64,000 nucleotides of DNA from assembly GCF_019649055.1 (NCBI RefSeq), contig NW_026570245.1:620001-684000 (forward strand). Direction: 5' to 3'. Numbering within the stretch: position 1 is the first letter of the stretch; each line of letters starts with the position of its first letter. Under the pieces are notes generated by a model. That model did not search any database, was not told the origin of the DNA, and saw only the letters and a program-made list of their open reading frames with translations. This DNA is from Paramacrobiotus metropolitanus. Lineage: Eukaryota > Tardigrada > Eutardigrada > Parachela > Macrobiotidae. Shown piece by piece: positions 34,737 through 45,089 of the stretch. The translations under genes and the position numbers were made by a program.

Positions 34737-35963
34737 ATGCGTCCCCTATTGCCGGAACATGAGGTGGATGAAGAAACTGACCCACCGGACAAAGTTAACT
34801 GGAGCGGGCTAAGCAAATGCAACTGGCTAATTATTATCTGGTATGTGGCGGTGATTTTAACAATCGCTATTCCTTCCTGGCCGTGTTCCTCTTACCACCA
34901 CTGGCTATCGTTTTGTTCAAACTGACAACCGGCAACACCACTGCGCCCGTTCTACCGGCATATTTAGTCTCGCTGTTCCTGTTAATCACGTGCAGCACTC
35001 TGTCCCTTTTCCGTGTTATTAATCCGCCATCGCAAGCCGTTCTGGTGTTCCGTGGCATGGGAGATCCGTAAGTGAAGCGAGTCAATAGTTCTGTATAAAA
35101 ATTTTTAAAAAGCACCCATAACTATATTGCTGCAAAGAATTAGTTGTAAACTTCGACGTGAAAATTCTAATCGAGTACTAACGTTTGAAACCGTACGAAA
35201 AAAAGTGTCCTATTCTGAAGACTACGTATTTAAAGCTTGGGAGTAATGGCAACATCGCTGTACATGTTGACAAACGCGTTTTCTGGCAATGTAAAAAATT
35301 CTTGGAGAGTTTAAAAAATAAATTTAAGTTGGTCGCCGTATTTTGTACCTATTCGAAACCGCCAACGGGTTCCATAGACGATGGAACTCCTGCTCCGGAA
35401 ACCCAAGAGCGCTGCCGGCAGAGACGCCGTATTGCCGTTGTGCGCATGGGGTGCCTTGTGTTTTTACGGGCCAACTGTGGAACAATGCTTTTCACCGCGT
35501 ATCCCCATTTCGACACCGTCATTGACTATGTCTCCACGTTTCCGCTCTGTGGTTTCCTGCGAGATAAAATTCTGGTATATAAGACCTTTATTTACCGTTG
35601 TACTTTAGATTTTTAGACACAGATTGACAATGAGCAATACTTGATCTTAACTTAAAATTTTCCTTATTACTGAACTGTAACGTCTGATATTTTCTCCAGA
35701 AAATGATATTGAGCAACGCGCGACATTCCTATTGGGTGGACCTCTCCGCATGGTACGTACGGCGACGCCGCGACAGCACCTGGGACCTCCTCTTTCCCAA
35801 CGGTGTACCGGAAGTGCCATCAGATGCCGCCATCGTCGGCACTTTTGGACTGGTCTTAGGTGGAACCTGTTTTGCGGTGGTTGTGTTATCTGTTGTGTAC
35901 ATTATCGCTTCCACATGCGCCGGTTACCTCGCCGGATTTCGACTGAGAGCTGAATTTTCATGA
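34737..35963 (+). CDS. Probable multi-exon membrane protein, unrecognised
   Basis: ATG at 34737 starts LLPEHEVDEETDPPDKVNWS and then a hydrophobic stretch (NWLIIIWYVAVILTIAI). The frame stops at 34923, but a second frame continues with two more membrane-like helices (FLAVFLLPPLAIVLF, PAYLVSLFLLITCSTLSLF) up to a consensus GTAAGT donor at 35068. A later stretch (to about 35572, before GTATATA) and a terminal exon at 35701-35963 (YWVDLSAWYVRRRRDS and a helix around VVVLSVVYIIASTCAGYLAG) join in phase. There is no intron with AG between the two first frames, so a frameshift is needed: either a mutated copy or an error in the sequence. Family unknown. Confidence 0.4.
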
Positions 35964-36429
35964 TAAACACAGTTTTGATATCGAAATTGTATGATGTTTG
36001 TGTACCGTTTGTCAGCACGACAATCAAGTTTTTTCAATCAGGATACCGGTTTCCGGCAAATTTCCGCGCAGTCGCGTTAAGGTATTATGCAAATTAACCG
36101 TGGTCCCGTTAGTAATTACTACAAGAAACAGCCTCGACTTCGCCTCCGCGTTTCTTGTGGTCCACTGCTACTGTATTTTATGTCATTTCGAATGAATATG
36201 AATTAGTATTTCGTCTGCATGTACTCGTATTTTCATCCATATTTCGTCGAAAAATTTCGGTACATCGTCAAAGCACAAAAAATCGGAATTCATAGAAAAT
36301 TCAATTACTGATTCTATCAACCGCGGCAGCATTTCTTTCGGCTGCACAGATAATTTCACTGTCTATAAGGTGTTAAATTTGAAACAAGGCGAGTGCATTA
36401 GACACTAGATTAGCTCGATGACTCAGTCA
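35964..36429. other. Non-coding stretch
   Basis: Presumed 3' flank of the membrane protein gene. No motif or repeat recognised. Confidence 0.4.
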
Positions 36430-37440
36430 CTTCACATACTCCTTCCACTAAACACAAGAGGGTAAACGGAATAACGTAACCACAGGAGCGTGAACGGAAT
36501 AACGTAACCAGAAGAAATTAGGCGCCGTAACGTCAACATGCTAGTCCAAACAGCGCAAAGTAACCGTAAGAGTGTGAGCAACGTAACGTAACCACAAGAG
36601 AATAAGCGGCGCAACGTAACCGCAAGTGAGTGAACCGAATAACATATCCAGAAGAAATTAGGCGCCGTAACGTCAACGTCCTAGGGTAAACAACGGAAAG
36701 TAACCGTAAGAGGATGAGCGGCGTATCGTACCCACAAGAGAATAAGTGGCTCAACGTAACCACAAGAAAGTAAGCGATGCAAAGTAACTACAAAAAAGCG
36801 AACGGAATAACGTAACCAGAACATATTAGGCGCCGTAACTTCAGCACGCGAGAGTAAAAAGCGCAAAGTAACCGTAGGAAAGTGAGCGGTGCAAAGTAAC
36901 CGTAAGCGAGTGAGCGGTGTAACGTAACCACCAGAGAATAAGCGGCGCAATGTAACCACAAGAGAGTAAACGGAATAACGTAACCACAGGAGCGTGAACG
37001 GGATAACGTAACCAGAAAAAATTAGGCGCCGTCACTTCAGCACGCGAGAGTAAACAGCGCAGTGTAACCGCAGGAAAGTCAGCGGCACAAAGTAACCACA
37101 AGAAAGCGATAACCGGCGCAACGTAACCGTAAGAGAGTGAACGGCGTAACGTAACCACAAGAGAGTAACCGGCGCGAAGTAACCGAAAGTGAGCAAGCGC
37201 CGAAACGTAATCCAAGAGATTCATGGGCGTAACTAAACCAATCGAGACTAAGCGACGTAACGTAGTCACAAGACAGTAAACGGTGTACCAAAAGCCCGCG
37301 AGAATTAGCGGAATAACGCAAGCACGCGAAAATTAACAACGAAGCGCCGTAACGAAACCACCTGAAAGTAAACGGTGTAGTTTAATAACGCGATGGTTAA
37401 CAGCGCAACGTAATCACGCAATAATAAACGCGGCAACACA
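36430..37440. repeat. Degenerate tandem repeat, about 28-bp unit
   Basis: About 35 head-to-tail units of the type AACGTAACCACAAGAG followed by AATAAGCGGCGC, with many substitutions and small indels. Because 28 is not a multiple of three, open frames across it (VTLRRLLSCGYV-like on the minus strand) are by-products. It ends beside a GC-rich palindrome (CCGCGGCGCG...CGCGCCGCGG) near 37.46 kb. Confidence 0.9.
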
Positions 37441-37848
37441 GCCTTCAGTGGATACCGCGGCGCGTAGCGCGCCGCGGCCGTTGCTAGTTGTTTCCTTATC
37501 GCAATGATGATCGCTTTCGCCCATCCACTGTTACGGTGTTGCTAAGTGTATTCCGCTATAGTAATATCTGTTTCCGCCTATTCGCCATTAATACCTACTG
37601 ACACAGCCAATGGGCGAAATCCGTTTAAAGAAAGTTTCGTAAATTTCGAAATAAAATTTACGAAAAACGAAAACCTTTGAACCAAAGTACATGAATTTAC
37701 ATGTTTTTCAAGCTATGGCATAGGGAGAAGTGGCGTATGGTCTAGAAGGAGATGTTGGCTAAAGAAACGAAAAGAAACGGCGGAGTGAGGATCGTAATAA
37801 TCATCACTATATAATTAGGAAAATGCACGAACAGTGCATTGGTTGACC
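37441..37848. other. Flank between the tandem repeat and the Gypsy element
   Basis: Contains the 23-bp GC palindrome near 37456-37480. Otherwise AT-rich with no gene. Ends in GGAG, one copy of the Gypsy target duplication. Confidence 0.5.
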
Positions 37849-37852
37849 GGAG

Positions 37853-38322
37853 TGCAATGTAGGCCGTGATCTACGTCAGGCCTACTACCTCTATCTATAC
37901 CGGAAATACAGGAGAAAACGGGAAGACGTAAATATCCGTATTTACTCTTCCCAGCACCATAAAAATCACCAAAAATATATATCATCAATCACACAATGCT
38001 ATGACACAGGGAGATCTGGCTGGCATGAAATCACATAATATCCGACTGGCTGTGCAGACTGAATGAGCAGTCTGTACTGGCTATGCTGCCAAGTACTATG
38101 CCTGAAAGTGAGAATGGCTGACGTACGAGTTGTGCGTAGTGCATTGCACGAGTAAACTCTTACAAGCACATACGCTGCCGTGCTATGGCTCGCAATGCCG
38201 TATAACAGTGGGAAATGGCTCTACGCAATAGTACTGCCTGACGATAGAGTGCTGGCTCACGCGTACACTCCCGATAGTACGAAGGCGTCTATAGCCTGAC
38301 TATCCTGACGGAGTCTCTCTTA
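37853..38322 (-). repeat. 3' LTR of the Gypsy element
   Basis: 470 bp starting TGCAATGTAGGCC. It matches the right LTR closely except for small indels and the 450-bp insert there. The inner end reads TCTCTCTTA where the other copy has TCTCTCTCA. I see no convincing purine tract next to it. Confidence 0.9.
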
Positions 38323-39699
38323 TGCCACTGGGTGGGGTGCCGAGGTCTCACGAGGTTCGCGAATCCCACGGCATTGCACGAATATAACGAGAAACACAAG
38401 AGTACGAGATGCCGATATTGCTTCCCAAGAGTGTCTGTCATAGGTCTGAGAGTATTTTTTCGTATGCTATTCCGCCATAGCGCTGCTCAGTGCAGTAAAT
38501 GCCATAACGAAATCAACACACTGGCTGTAGGGCTGTCTGACACTCTCGAGTCACTCACGTTTCCTCGCAACTCCTGTCACTCGCAAACTCGTGGTACTGA
38601 GTTCAAACTTAATTCTCAGCTTAACCACTTTTCGACCGTTCACCACCGCTTGAGAATTGAGCGCGTATCTTGCCTTCTGGTTTGCCTTTGTTAGGAGTAG
38701 TTTTGGCTCGAAATTTACCATGGAGAAACGGTAAAGACTGATAATAACTGGTAGAACTGATTGAAGTACGATTGGCTTACACAAGAAGAAGTTTTGTATG
38801 GTTAGTTTATGATTATAAGAATGGCTTCCTGTGTTTTACAATGAAAACAGGGAAAGTACACACGTGGCCATAAGGGCTGGAAAATTTGGCTTATTGCCTT
38901 AAAATTAATAAAAAGAAAATTCCATCGAGATAAAAAGAAATTAAATTAAATTACCAAAAACAGGAATTATGACAATTAAAAAAAACAAAAATACCGGTGT
39001 CCCATAGAGGAATCCAATTCATCCTTTCCATGGTCCATCCACTCACATGAGCCGTATCTGCTCATGGAGAATCCATCCTTGTGAGCCGTATCTGCTCACA
39101 AGGTTTCCAGTGATAGTTTGGCTGATTTTAGTTACTGCCTGAAGAAGTGACAAGTGCCTGCCGCGAATCCCTCAATTCGTTGCCGGTACTAAATTCACTT
39201 CTTAATCGCAAACTGTAGAACTGGTTGTGATGAGAAGTTGAACTGGCTACCATGCAATGTATTACATTACATTACAAATGCAATGTATTGCGATGGTCTG
39301 AAGGATGCACAAATGTAATGGGACTGGCAAGTTGTGATCGCTGAAAGAAAAATGGCTGAATTTGTAAATAATTCACTAAATTAATAGCGAATTAAAAACA
39401 AATTGGATGACTGGCTAAACGGTTAGTAGAACTGGCTGAAATACCGAATTAACAATATCTCGTTTTAATGACTACGGTGAAACGTAATCATAGTTTATTT
39501 TTCTGCATACATGGGCTGCGCAAAACAGTGACTGTTGATCTGGCTAGCAAACACAAATTTAAAATTCCCTAAAATGCGGGAATTAATTAGAGCTGGCTTT
39601 TTACATGAGTGGACTGGCTAGACTGCATAGCTATCATGCAATGTGTTATTTTCCGCGGTTCAATGCAGTCTATGGAGTTCTGATTAGGTCGGTAACTGA
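38323..39699 (-). other. Non-coding 3' region of the Gypsy element
   Basis: About 1.4 kb between integrase and the 3' LTR without a gene. Rich in CTGGCT-type words. At 39.05-39.11 kb the hairpin-forming word TGAGCCGTATCTGCTCA occurs twice in tandem. Confidence 0.6.
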
Positions 39700-41184
39700 T
39701 TAACTGGCTTGAGGAAAACGTGGTTTACGACGCTTTGGACGAGTGAGCTTCTCAATGAGATCTGCGTCTTCTGCATCGGTTTCTGAATCAAGTGGTTGAG
39801 TCAAAAGATCATTCGGCGTCTGACGATGCCGTTTGATTTTGACTTTGCCTTTGCTGTTGGCGGTAATTGTCCAAGTTCCATCAGAATCGCTAGACGATTC
39901 TGACGAATCTGTTTCAGGACTGGCTTTCTTCGGTTTTTGATTCGAAGATTTTCTTGGTTTCAGTGCTGGCTGTGGAGAAGAATCTCCACAAGTTGATTTG
40001 GCTTCGGAGCTGGTACTGGTTTGGGCTGTGAGTCCTGAATCAGTACTGGAATCACTGGCTAACTGATCTGCAGTGTTATCTCCAGATGAAGCAGTTGGAC
40101 TGGCGTTTTCATCAGGCTTCTTTGGAACCTTCAACTTGACTTTTAACAGTCCAGTTGACGGCTTATTGGGTGAAATTGGCTGTTTATTTTTATCGCGGTT
40201 TGTTTTGGATGCCTTTAGATGTTTTGCGTTATCGATGTCACTGAGGATAATTTTGGTTTTAATTGGCTTACTGAACTCTGGATTTTCTGGCGTGTACGAC
40301 TTCAGACGATCGATAGCGACGACATCTGAATCATACGGATAGTCTCTGCGAATAATGGCTACTTCGTTTTCTGATGGGAATTTGATGACTTCGAAAGGGC
40401 CGTCGTATTTAAAACGAAGGTCCTTACATTCGCCTTTCTTCTGCTCCTGCCTGAGGTTTACTAAACTGCCTACTGTAAAATCTGGCATTCCTTTGTTCTG
40501 ATTGTAAATTTCTGCTTTTTTCTGGAAATCCTCGTCGATAAATGCTCTGGCTACATCATGGGCAAAATTCAAACGGTACTTGGGTTTCTCCAAGTAGTCG
40601 TCGATGCTGTCTTAATCATCTGGCAAGTTGGTCTGAGTGATGGTGTCACCTGGTAGTGACTGTTCTCTGGCGTACAGCATGTAAAAGGGTGAATGGCTGA
40701 TGGTTTTCTGAACAGTACGATTGTACGCTGCAACGAGAAACGGGAGAAATTCATCCCAACGCTTCTCATTTGCTCTGCCTGCAAGCATGGATAGACCGTC
40801 GCCTATCCACTGCATCTGTCTTTCAACAAGTCCTCTGCCTTGTGGGTGGTATGCCGTACCAAAATGGTGTTTAATTTTCAGGTGTTTTGTTATGGCGTTA
40901 ATAAGATTACTTAGGAAATGACTGCCTCTATCGGTGTTAATGATAAAAGGTGCGCCATACGGCAATATCACATCATGCAAGAGAAAATCTGCGACTGTTT
41001 CTGCCTTTTGATCGGGAATGGCTTTGGCAGTAACGAACTTGGTAAGCTGATCAATCGCAACTGCGATGGTGTTGTTGCCTTTTTTGCTGACTTTCAGGGG
41101 ACCTTTGAGATCCACCTGAATACGGAAAAATGGCTCTCCGGTTTTGACTTGCTGAAGTTTCCCTGGCAGTGCCTTGCGTGGCAC
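39700..41184 (-). pseudogene. pol: Integrase core and C-terminus of the Gypsy element
   Basis: The catalytic core reads from 41184 with the D,D,E residues in IQVDLKGP, INTDRGSHF and GLVERQ. A TAA right after NLPDD (about 40612) interrupts the frame. The same frame then goes on from about 40593 with the C-terminal SH3-like region (KYDGPFEVIKFP...VAIDRLKSY) and a long Ser/Lys/Asp-rich tail to 39700. The product would insert element DNA into the genome. With the stop and the insertion upstream, this copy is dead. Confidence 0.88.
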
Positions 41185-41204
41185 TTTTCGAAACTGGCAT
41201 TTTT

Positions 41205-41459
41205 GGGCACCCTATCATTTCGGCCACCATTCATTTTGGCTGCCATTCATTTCGGCTAACATTCATTTCGGCTATCATAGGTTTGGACGGTTGGTTATCG
41301 CGTTCGATTTTCAGCTCACCTGTAGTCTATTGTAAGGCTAGCCAAGGTTCTCAAGCAACGAGCATTAAGAAAAACCTAAGAAAACCTAAGAAAAACCTTT
41401 GAAACCTAAGAAAACCTAAGAATCTAAGAAGTAAGAATAAGAAGTAAATGAATGGACAC
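41205..41459. mobile_element. 255-bp insertion in integrase with 8-bp target duplication
   Basis: GCATTTTT stands on both sides (41197-41204 and 41460-41467). The insert splits the integrase zinc domain right after its CKKC motif; the flanking codons are in register once the insert and one duplication copy are left out. It begins GGGCACCCTATCATTTCGGC, holds three ATTCATTTCGGCT-like units and ends in an AAACCTAAG repeat tail. The ends are only weakly inverted, so MITE or SINE-like cannot be decided. Confidence 0.8.
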
Positions 41460-41467
41460 GCATTTTT

Positions 41468-41830
41468 TACACTGTTTAATGTACTGATGATTGTCACTGA
41501 TCATATTTTCCCAAAAATATCTGGCTGAAATGACATGGCTGGTTTTCTGAATGCCTAAATGACCGCCTGCTGGAGAATCATGCGTTGCGCGCATGATGTC
41601 AACTCTCCAGTGCCTGAGAACGACAAATCGCCGGTTGAGACGATCGTCCTTCTCACTGCGACGGTACAAGACACCATGATGTAATTCGAACTGGCGATAA
41701 GTGGTTTGGAGATCCTGGCTTTCTGACTTATCTTCCAGATATAGAATGATTTTCTCTAAAGCTGGATCATTGAGTTGTTCGCTGCGGAGGAAGTTGAAGT
41801 TTCCTTCTTCGTCCTCTTCAGCTACTGGCT
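41468..41830 (-). pseudogene. pol: Integrase zinc-binding (HHCC) region
   Basis: Minus-strand frame with VAEEDEEGNFNFLRSEQLND, then the HHCC domain HDSPAGGHLGIQKT...CKKC. It is in a different frame from the RNase H end, so a shift of about 41.85 kb is required, and it is cut from the core by the 255-bp insert. Part of the same pol as the neighbours. Confidence 0.8.
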
Positions 41831-44140
41831 TTGCAGTTTTAACTGGCTGAGTATTGTGAGTCTGACTGGCTCTGATACGGTCGTAGTGCTGATATCAACG
41901 TCTGTTTCACTGTCTATACCAATGGTACTTTCCATACCAGTGGCATTATTCTTCTGCCTCATACCAGTGGCGTACTGTGGATCAGTAACACGTACTAACC
42001 CAACACTGGTGGCTTCCTGGTAATCGGTGGCATGACCGACTGTAACCATTCGTACAACTGGCGTGCTGAAGTGGTCATCCCACTCCTCTTCTGGTATCGC
42101 TAAATCGACTGGGTGTCGGCTGAGCGCATCTGCGTTGTGGCAGAAACGCCCTGGCTTGTATTCGATATTGATGTGGTAACTGCCTAGTTGTAATGCCCAA
42201 CGAGTTAGGCGTGGATTCATGCCTTGTCGGTTACTGGCTGAACGAATAAGGTTTGCTAATGCCTGGTGGTCTGTGCGAACTGTGAATTCACCGAATTCGA
42301 TGAAATGCCGGAATTTTGAGATCGCATAAACCACTGCCAAACACTCAAGTTCGGTAATTGCGTATCTGGTCTTTGCATCTGTCAGTAAGCGACTGGCATA
42401 TGCGACTGGATGTCCATCGTGTTGCAGGACGGCTCCAATGCCTACTGTGGATGCATCGCATTCGATGACTGCCTGTTTTGCTGGGTCGAATCTGGCTAAC
42501 ACTGGAGTGGTTGTGAGTGCCTGTTTAATGGCTTCAAATTCTGCGGTATGTTCTGACTTCCAATCTCTAGCTACATCCTTGTCTTTCGACAAAAGATTAT
42601 ACAGGTGTTGTGTAAGGGAAGCGTATCCCTTCACAAACTTCCGGTAGTAGTTGGCTAAACCGAGAAAGGAGCGCATCTCTCTCTCGTTAGTTGGCTGAGG
42701 ATAGTTGTGGATAGCTGTGATTTTGCCTGGATCTGTGGTTATGCCTTTTTTACTAACAATATGACCAAGGAAATGGAGTTCTGGCTTAGCAATGTGACAT
42801 TTTGATGGCTTCAAAGTGGATTCAGTTTCCCGGAGACACTCGAACAGTGCTCTGACTTTCATCAATGCTTCTGCGAAGGTTTTTGCTGCCACAATGATGT
42901 CGTCTAGGTACGCGAATATACCCAGATGACGTACTCTGGCTAACGTTTTGTCCATGGCTGCCTGGAAGGTAGCGGGCCCGTTGCAAACGCCGAAAGGCAT
43001 TCGCACGAACTCGTACAATCCATCCTGGGTTGTGAATGCCGTTTTTTCAACTGAATCGGGATGCATGGGGATCTGCCAAAACCCAGACGAACAGTCGAAC
43101 GTGAAGTAGCACTTGTTCTCTGATACTGCATCAAGAAGTTCGTCTGCGTTTGGCAAGGGATAATTGTTTTTCTTGGTCAGGTTGTTCAACTTGATATAGT
43201 TGACACAAAACCTGGTACCAATGCTGCCGTCTGGATTCTTTTTGCTGGCTAGGACAACTGGAAAAGACCAGCTGCTTTTGCTGGGTCTGATAATGCCTTT
43301 CTCGAGCATATCCTTTATATGCTCTGCGATTAACTGCCTGCCTCGCCACGACGTTCGGTGTGGCTGACTTTTAACTGGCTTTGCGTCACCGGTCTCGATG
43401 ACGTGTGATACTGTTTCTGGCTTTACACCATAGAGATGCATGGAAGTTGGGAATAAATCCCCGAACTCCATAAGCAAATCGATGAATGCCTGTTTTTCCT
43501 CTGGCTTCAAATCTGGGTTGAAGTTTAGCTGACTTATCTGTTCCTTTATTTCTGCTTGTTCTTCTGGCGTTCGGTCACTGATTTTTGTACTGAAGAGATG
43601 GGCAACTGAATCAACTTCTTCATATTCTTCCAGTATGCCTATCCAAGTGCCTTTTTTGATCAGACGCCTCTGGTTAGAGAAGTTGACCACATACGTATCG
43701 AACTGGCTTGATTTTGGATTCACTAATCCCTGGATGGGGAGTAGCTTAGCTGCGGAATATAGGGCTGGATTTGGCGAGAACATGTACAGTTCATCGTCGG
43801 TGATACGTGCCTTATCGTGTGCTTTGGCTGATACCCAGTTATATCCTGGATCAATGATAAAATTCTCACTGGCGTACACTTTCCGCATTCTGATTCTGAA
43901 TTTAGCTTCTGCCTTTTCTAAGACATCGTTGTCCAAGATATCTGGAGATACGATTGCTGGCTCAACCTCTGGAGTTATATCTGCCTGCGGCTGGTCAGTG
44001 CCATTAAGCACTTCAGCGATTTGTGGTTCTGATAGTGGTTTGCTGGCTACGTCACGCGAGCTACCATGCGATGTACTGTGCGATGTAGTTTCTGGCTGTA
44101 AACATGGCTGGTCGCAGGTGACAATTATTGGCTCATCCAT
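41822..44140 (-). CDS. pol: Reverse transcriptase and RNase H of the Gypsy element
   Basis: Open frame of 772 residues from an ATG at 44140. A linker (1-250) is followed by RT with the palm aspartates in FTFDCSSGF (Asp349) and YLDD (411-414), thumb and connection. RNase H follows with acidic residues in ECDAS (Asp562), ELECL, VRTDHQAL and NADALSRHP. It copies the element RNA into DNA. The domain is intact. A stop lies just upstream of the ATG in this frame, so RT would be reached by a shift or by separate initiation. The C-terminus goes out of frame before integrase. Confidence 0.95.
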   Translation of the reverse strand: MDEPIIVTCDQPCLQPETTSHSTSHGSSRDVASKPLSEPQIAEVLNGTDQPQADITPEVEPAIVSPDILDNDVLEKAEAKFRIRMRKVYASENFIIDPGYNWVSAKAHDKARITDDELYMFSPNPALYSAAKLLPIQGLVNPKSSQFDTYVVNFSNQRRLIKKGTWIGILEEYEEVDSVAHLFSTKISDRTPEEQAEIKEQISQLNFNPDLKPEEKQAFIDLLMEFGDLFPTSMHLYGVKPETVSHVIETGDAKPVKSQPHRTSWRGRQLIAEHIKDMLEKGIIRPSKSSWSFPVVLASKKNPDGSIGTRFCVNYIKLNNLTKKNNYPLPNADELLDAVSENKCYFTFDCSSGFWQIPMHPDSVEKTAFTTQDGLYEFVRMPFGVCNGPATFQAAMDKTLARVRHLGIFAYLDDIIVAAKTFAEALMKVRALFECLRETESTLKPSKCHIAKPELHFLGHIVSKKGITTDPGKITAIHNYPQPTNEREMRSFLGLANYYRKFVKGYASLTQHLYNLLSKDKDVARDWKSEHTAEFEAIKQALTTTPVLARFDPAKQAVIECDASTVGIGAVLQHDGHPVAYASRLLTDAKTRYAITELECLAVVYAISKFRHFIEFGEFTVRTDHQALANLIRSASNRQGMNPRLTRWALQLGSYHINIEYKPGRFCHNADALSRHPVDLAIPEEEWDDHFSTPVVRMVTVGHATDYQEATSVGLVRVTDPQYATGMRQKNNATGMESTIGIDSETDVDISTTTVSEPVRLTILSQLKLQSQ

Positions 44141-44535
44141 TATGCTGATTTGGACTGGCTTTTGTTGTGATTCAACTTCAACCAGTCGTTGTTGAGCAAC
44201 TACCGGTTGTTGTAGGATCTGGCTGTTTTACTGAGGAATTATCAAAAGCTGACTGTATGCGTAAGACATGGTTTCTTACATTTTTCCAAGAGTTCCTTCA
44301 GATTTATAGTACTTGGCTTAGTTCGTTTTGATTCAATTTCTGCTCTAGTATCTGGCTTAATAACAACTGGCTGTTGAGCTGGGAATAAATCAGGAAAATG
44401 TTCTGGGTATTTTTCTGGCACAAGGGGACAATAGTAAAAAGCAGGATTGTCGACAACCGGCTTATAGACTATTGTCTCTTGTGGCTGATGGACAAAGGTT
44501 TCAAGTATCTGGCTGTATGTAACTGGCTGTTCAAC
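44141..44535 (-). other. Short gap between the extra ORF and RT
   Basis: About 400 bp broken by stops in all frames. It looks like decayed pol linker, with many CTGGCT words. No motif recognised. Confidence 0.4.
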
Positions 44536-45081
44536 TTAGCGTTTATCTGGCTTACTCTGATACAGTTTTTTCAACGGTAATATTCCTTTCACTGGTTGGA
44601 GATTTTTAATTGGCTTTAGTGGGACTGGCTTGTGCTTGTCGAAGAAGCGAATGTGTAAAAGATTTTCATCAAATAACACATGCTTCTTGACTCGCATTGG
44701 TGGTCTGCTGGCATTAGCCTGATTAATTGGCTCATAATTAAATGAACCAAAAATGGCTGGATCAAAACTGATAAATTTCTGATATGGCCACTTATAAATA
44801 ACTGTAATGGGAGTTCTGAGGAAATCTGGCTTCTGCATATCGTTAGCACTGAATGCTTTGCTGATGGTTCTGCGTTCCTTCTCCATGAGATTGTATTCAA
44901 ATACAATATCGTCATGAAATTTGTGCTGCCGATAGTGGATGATCCGTTTTCCACGTGACGATTTTATGCCTTTAAGTTTGTGCTGGCTTAAACTGGACAA
45001 AATGCCTTCGTAAAGCTTACTGTTTTCCTGTTTATAGAGTGTCAACTCTTTCATCTGCCTTATGTAGACTTGGTAACGCAA
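44536..45081 (-). CDS. Extra ORF between protease and RT, unknown
   Basis: Open frame of about 181 codons, rich in Lys/Arg/Tyr, beginning just after the protease stop at 45090 and with no good ATG at its start. It reads MKELTLYKQENSKLYEGILS near the start and NLQPVKGILPLKKLYQSK at the end. No domain is recognised. Gypsy pol usually runs straight from protease to RT, so this may be a lineage-specific linker reached by a frameshift, or a decayed insertion. Confidence 0.5.
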   Translation of the reverse strand: MRYQVYIRQMKELTLYKQENSKLYEGILSSLSQHKLKGIKSSRGKRIIHYRQHKFHDDIVFEYNLMEKERRTISKAFSANDMQKPDFLRTPITVIYKWPYQKFISFDPAIFGSFNYEPINQANASRPPMRVKKHVLFDENLLHIRFFDKHKPVPLKPIKNLQPVKGILPLKKLYQSKPDKR

Positions 45082-45089
45082 CCAAAGGT

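Noticed and set aside
36432-37339. Overlapping minus-strand frames with repeats like VTLRRLLSCGYV
   Set aside because: They are translations of the 28-bp tandem repeat in all three frames.
38332-38694. Plus-strand open frame at the edge of the 3' LTR
   Set aside because: Runs antisense to the element through non-coding DNA, no motif.
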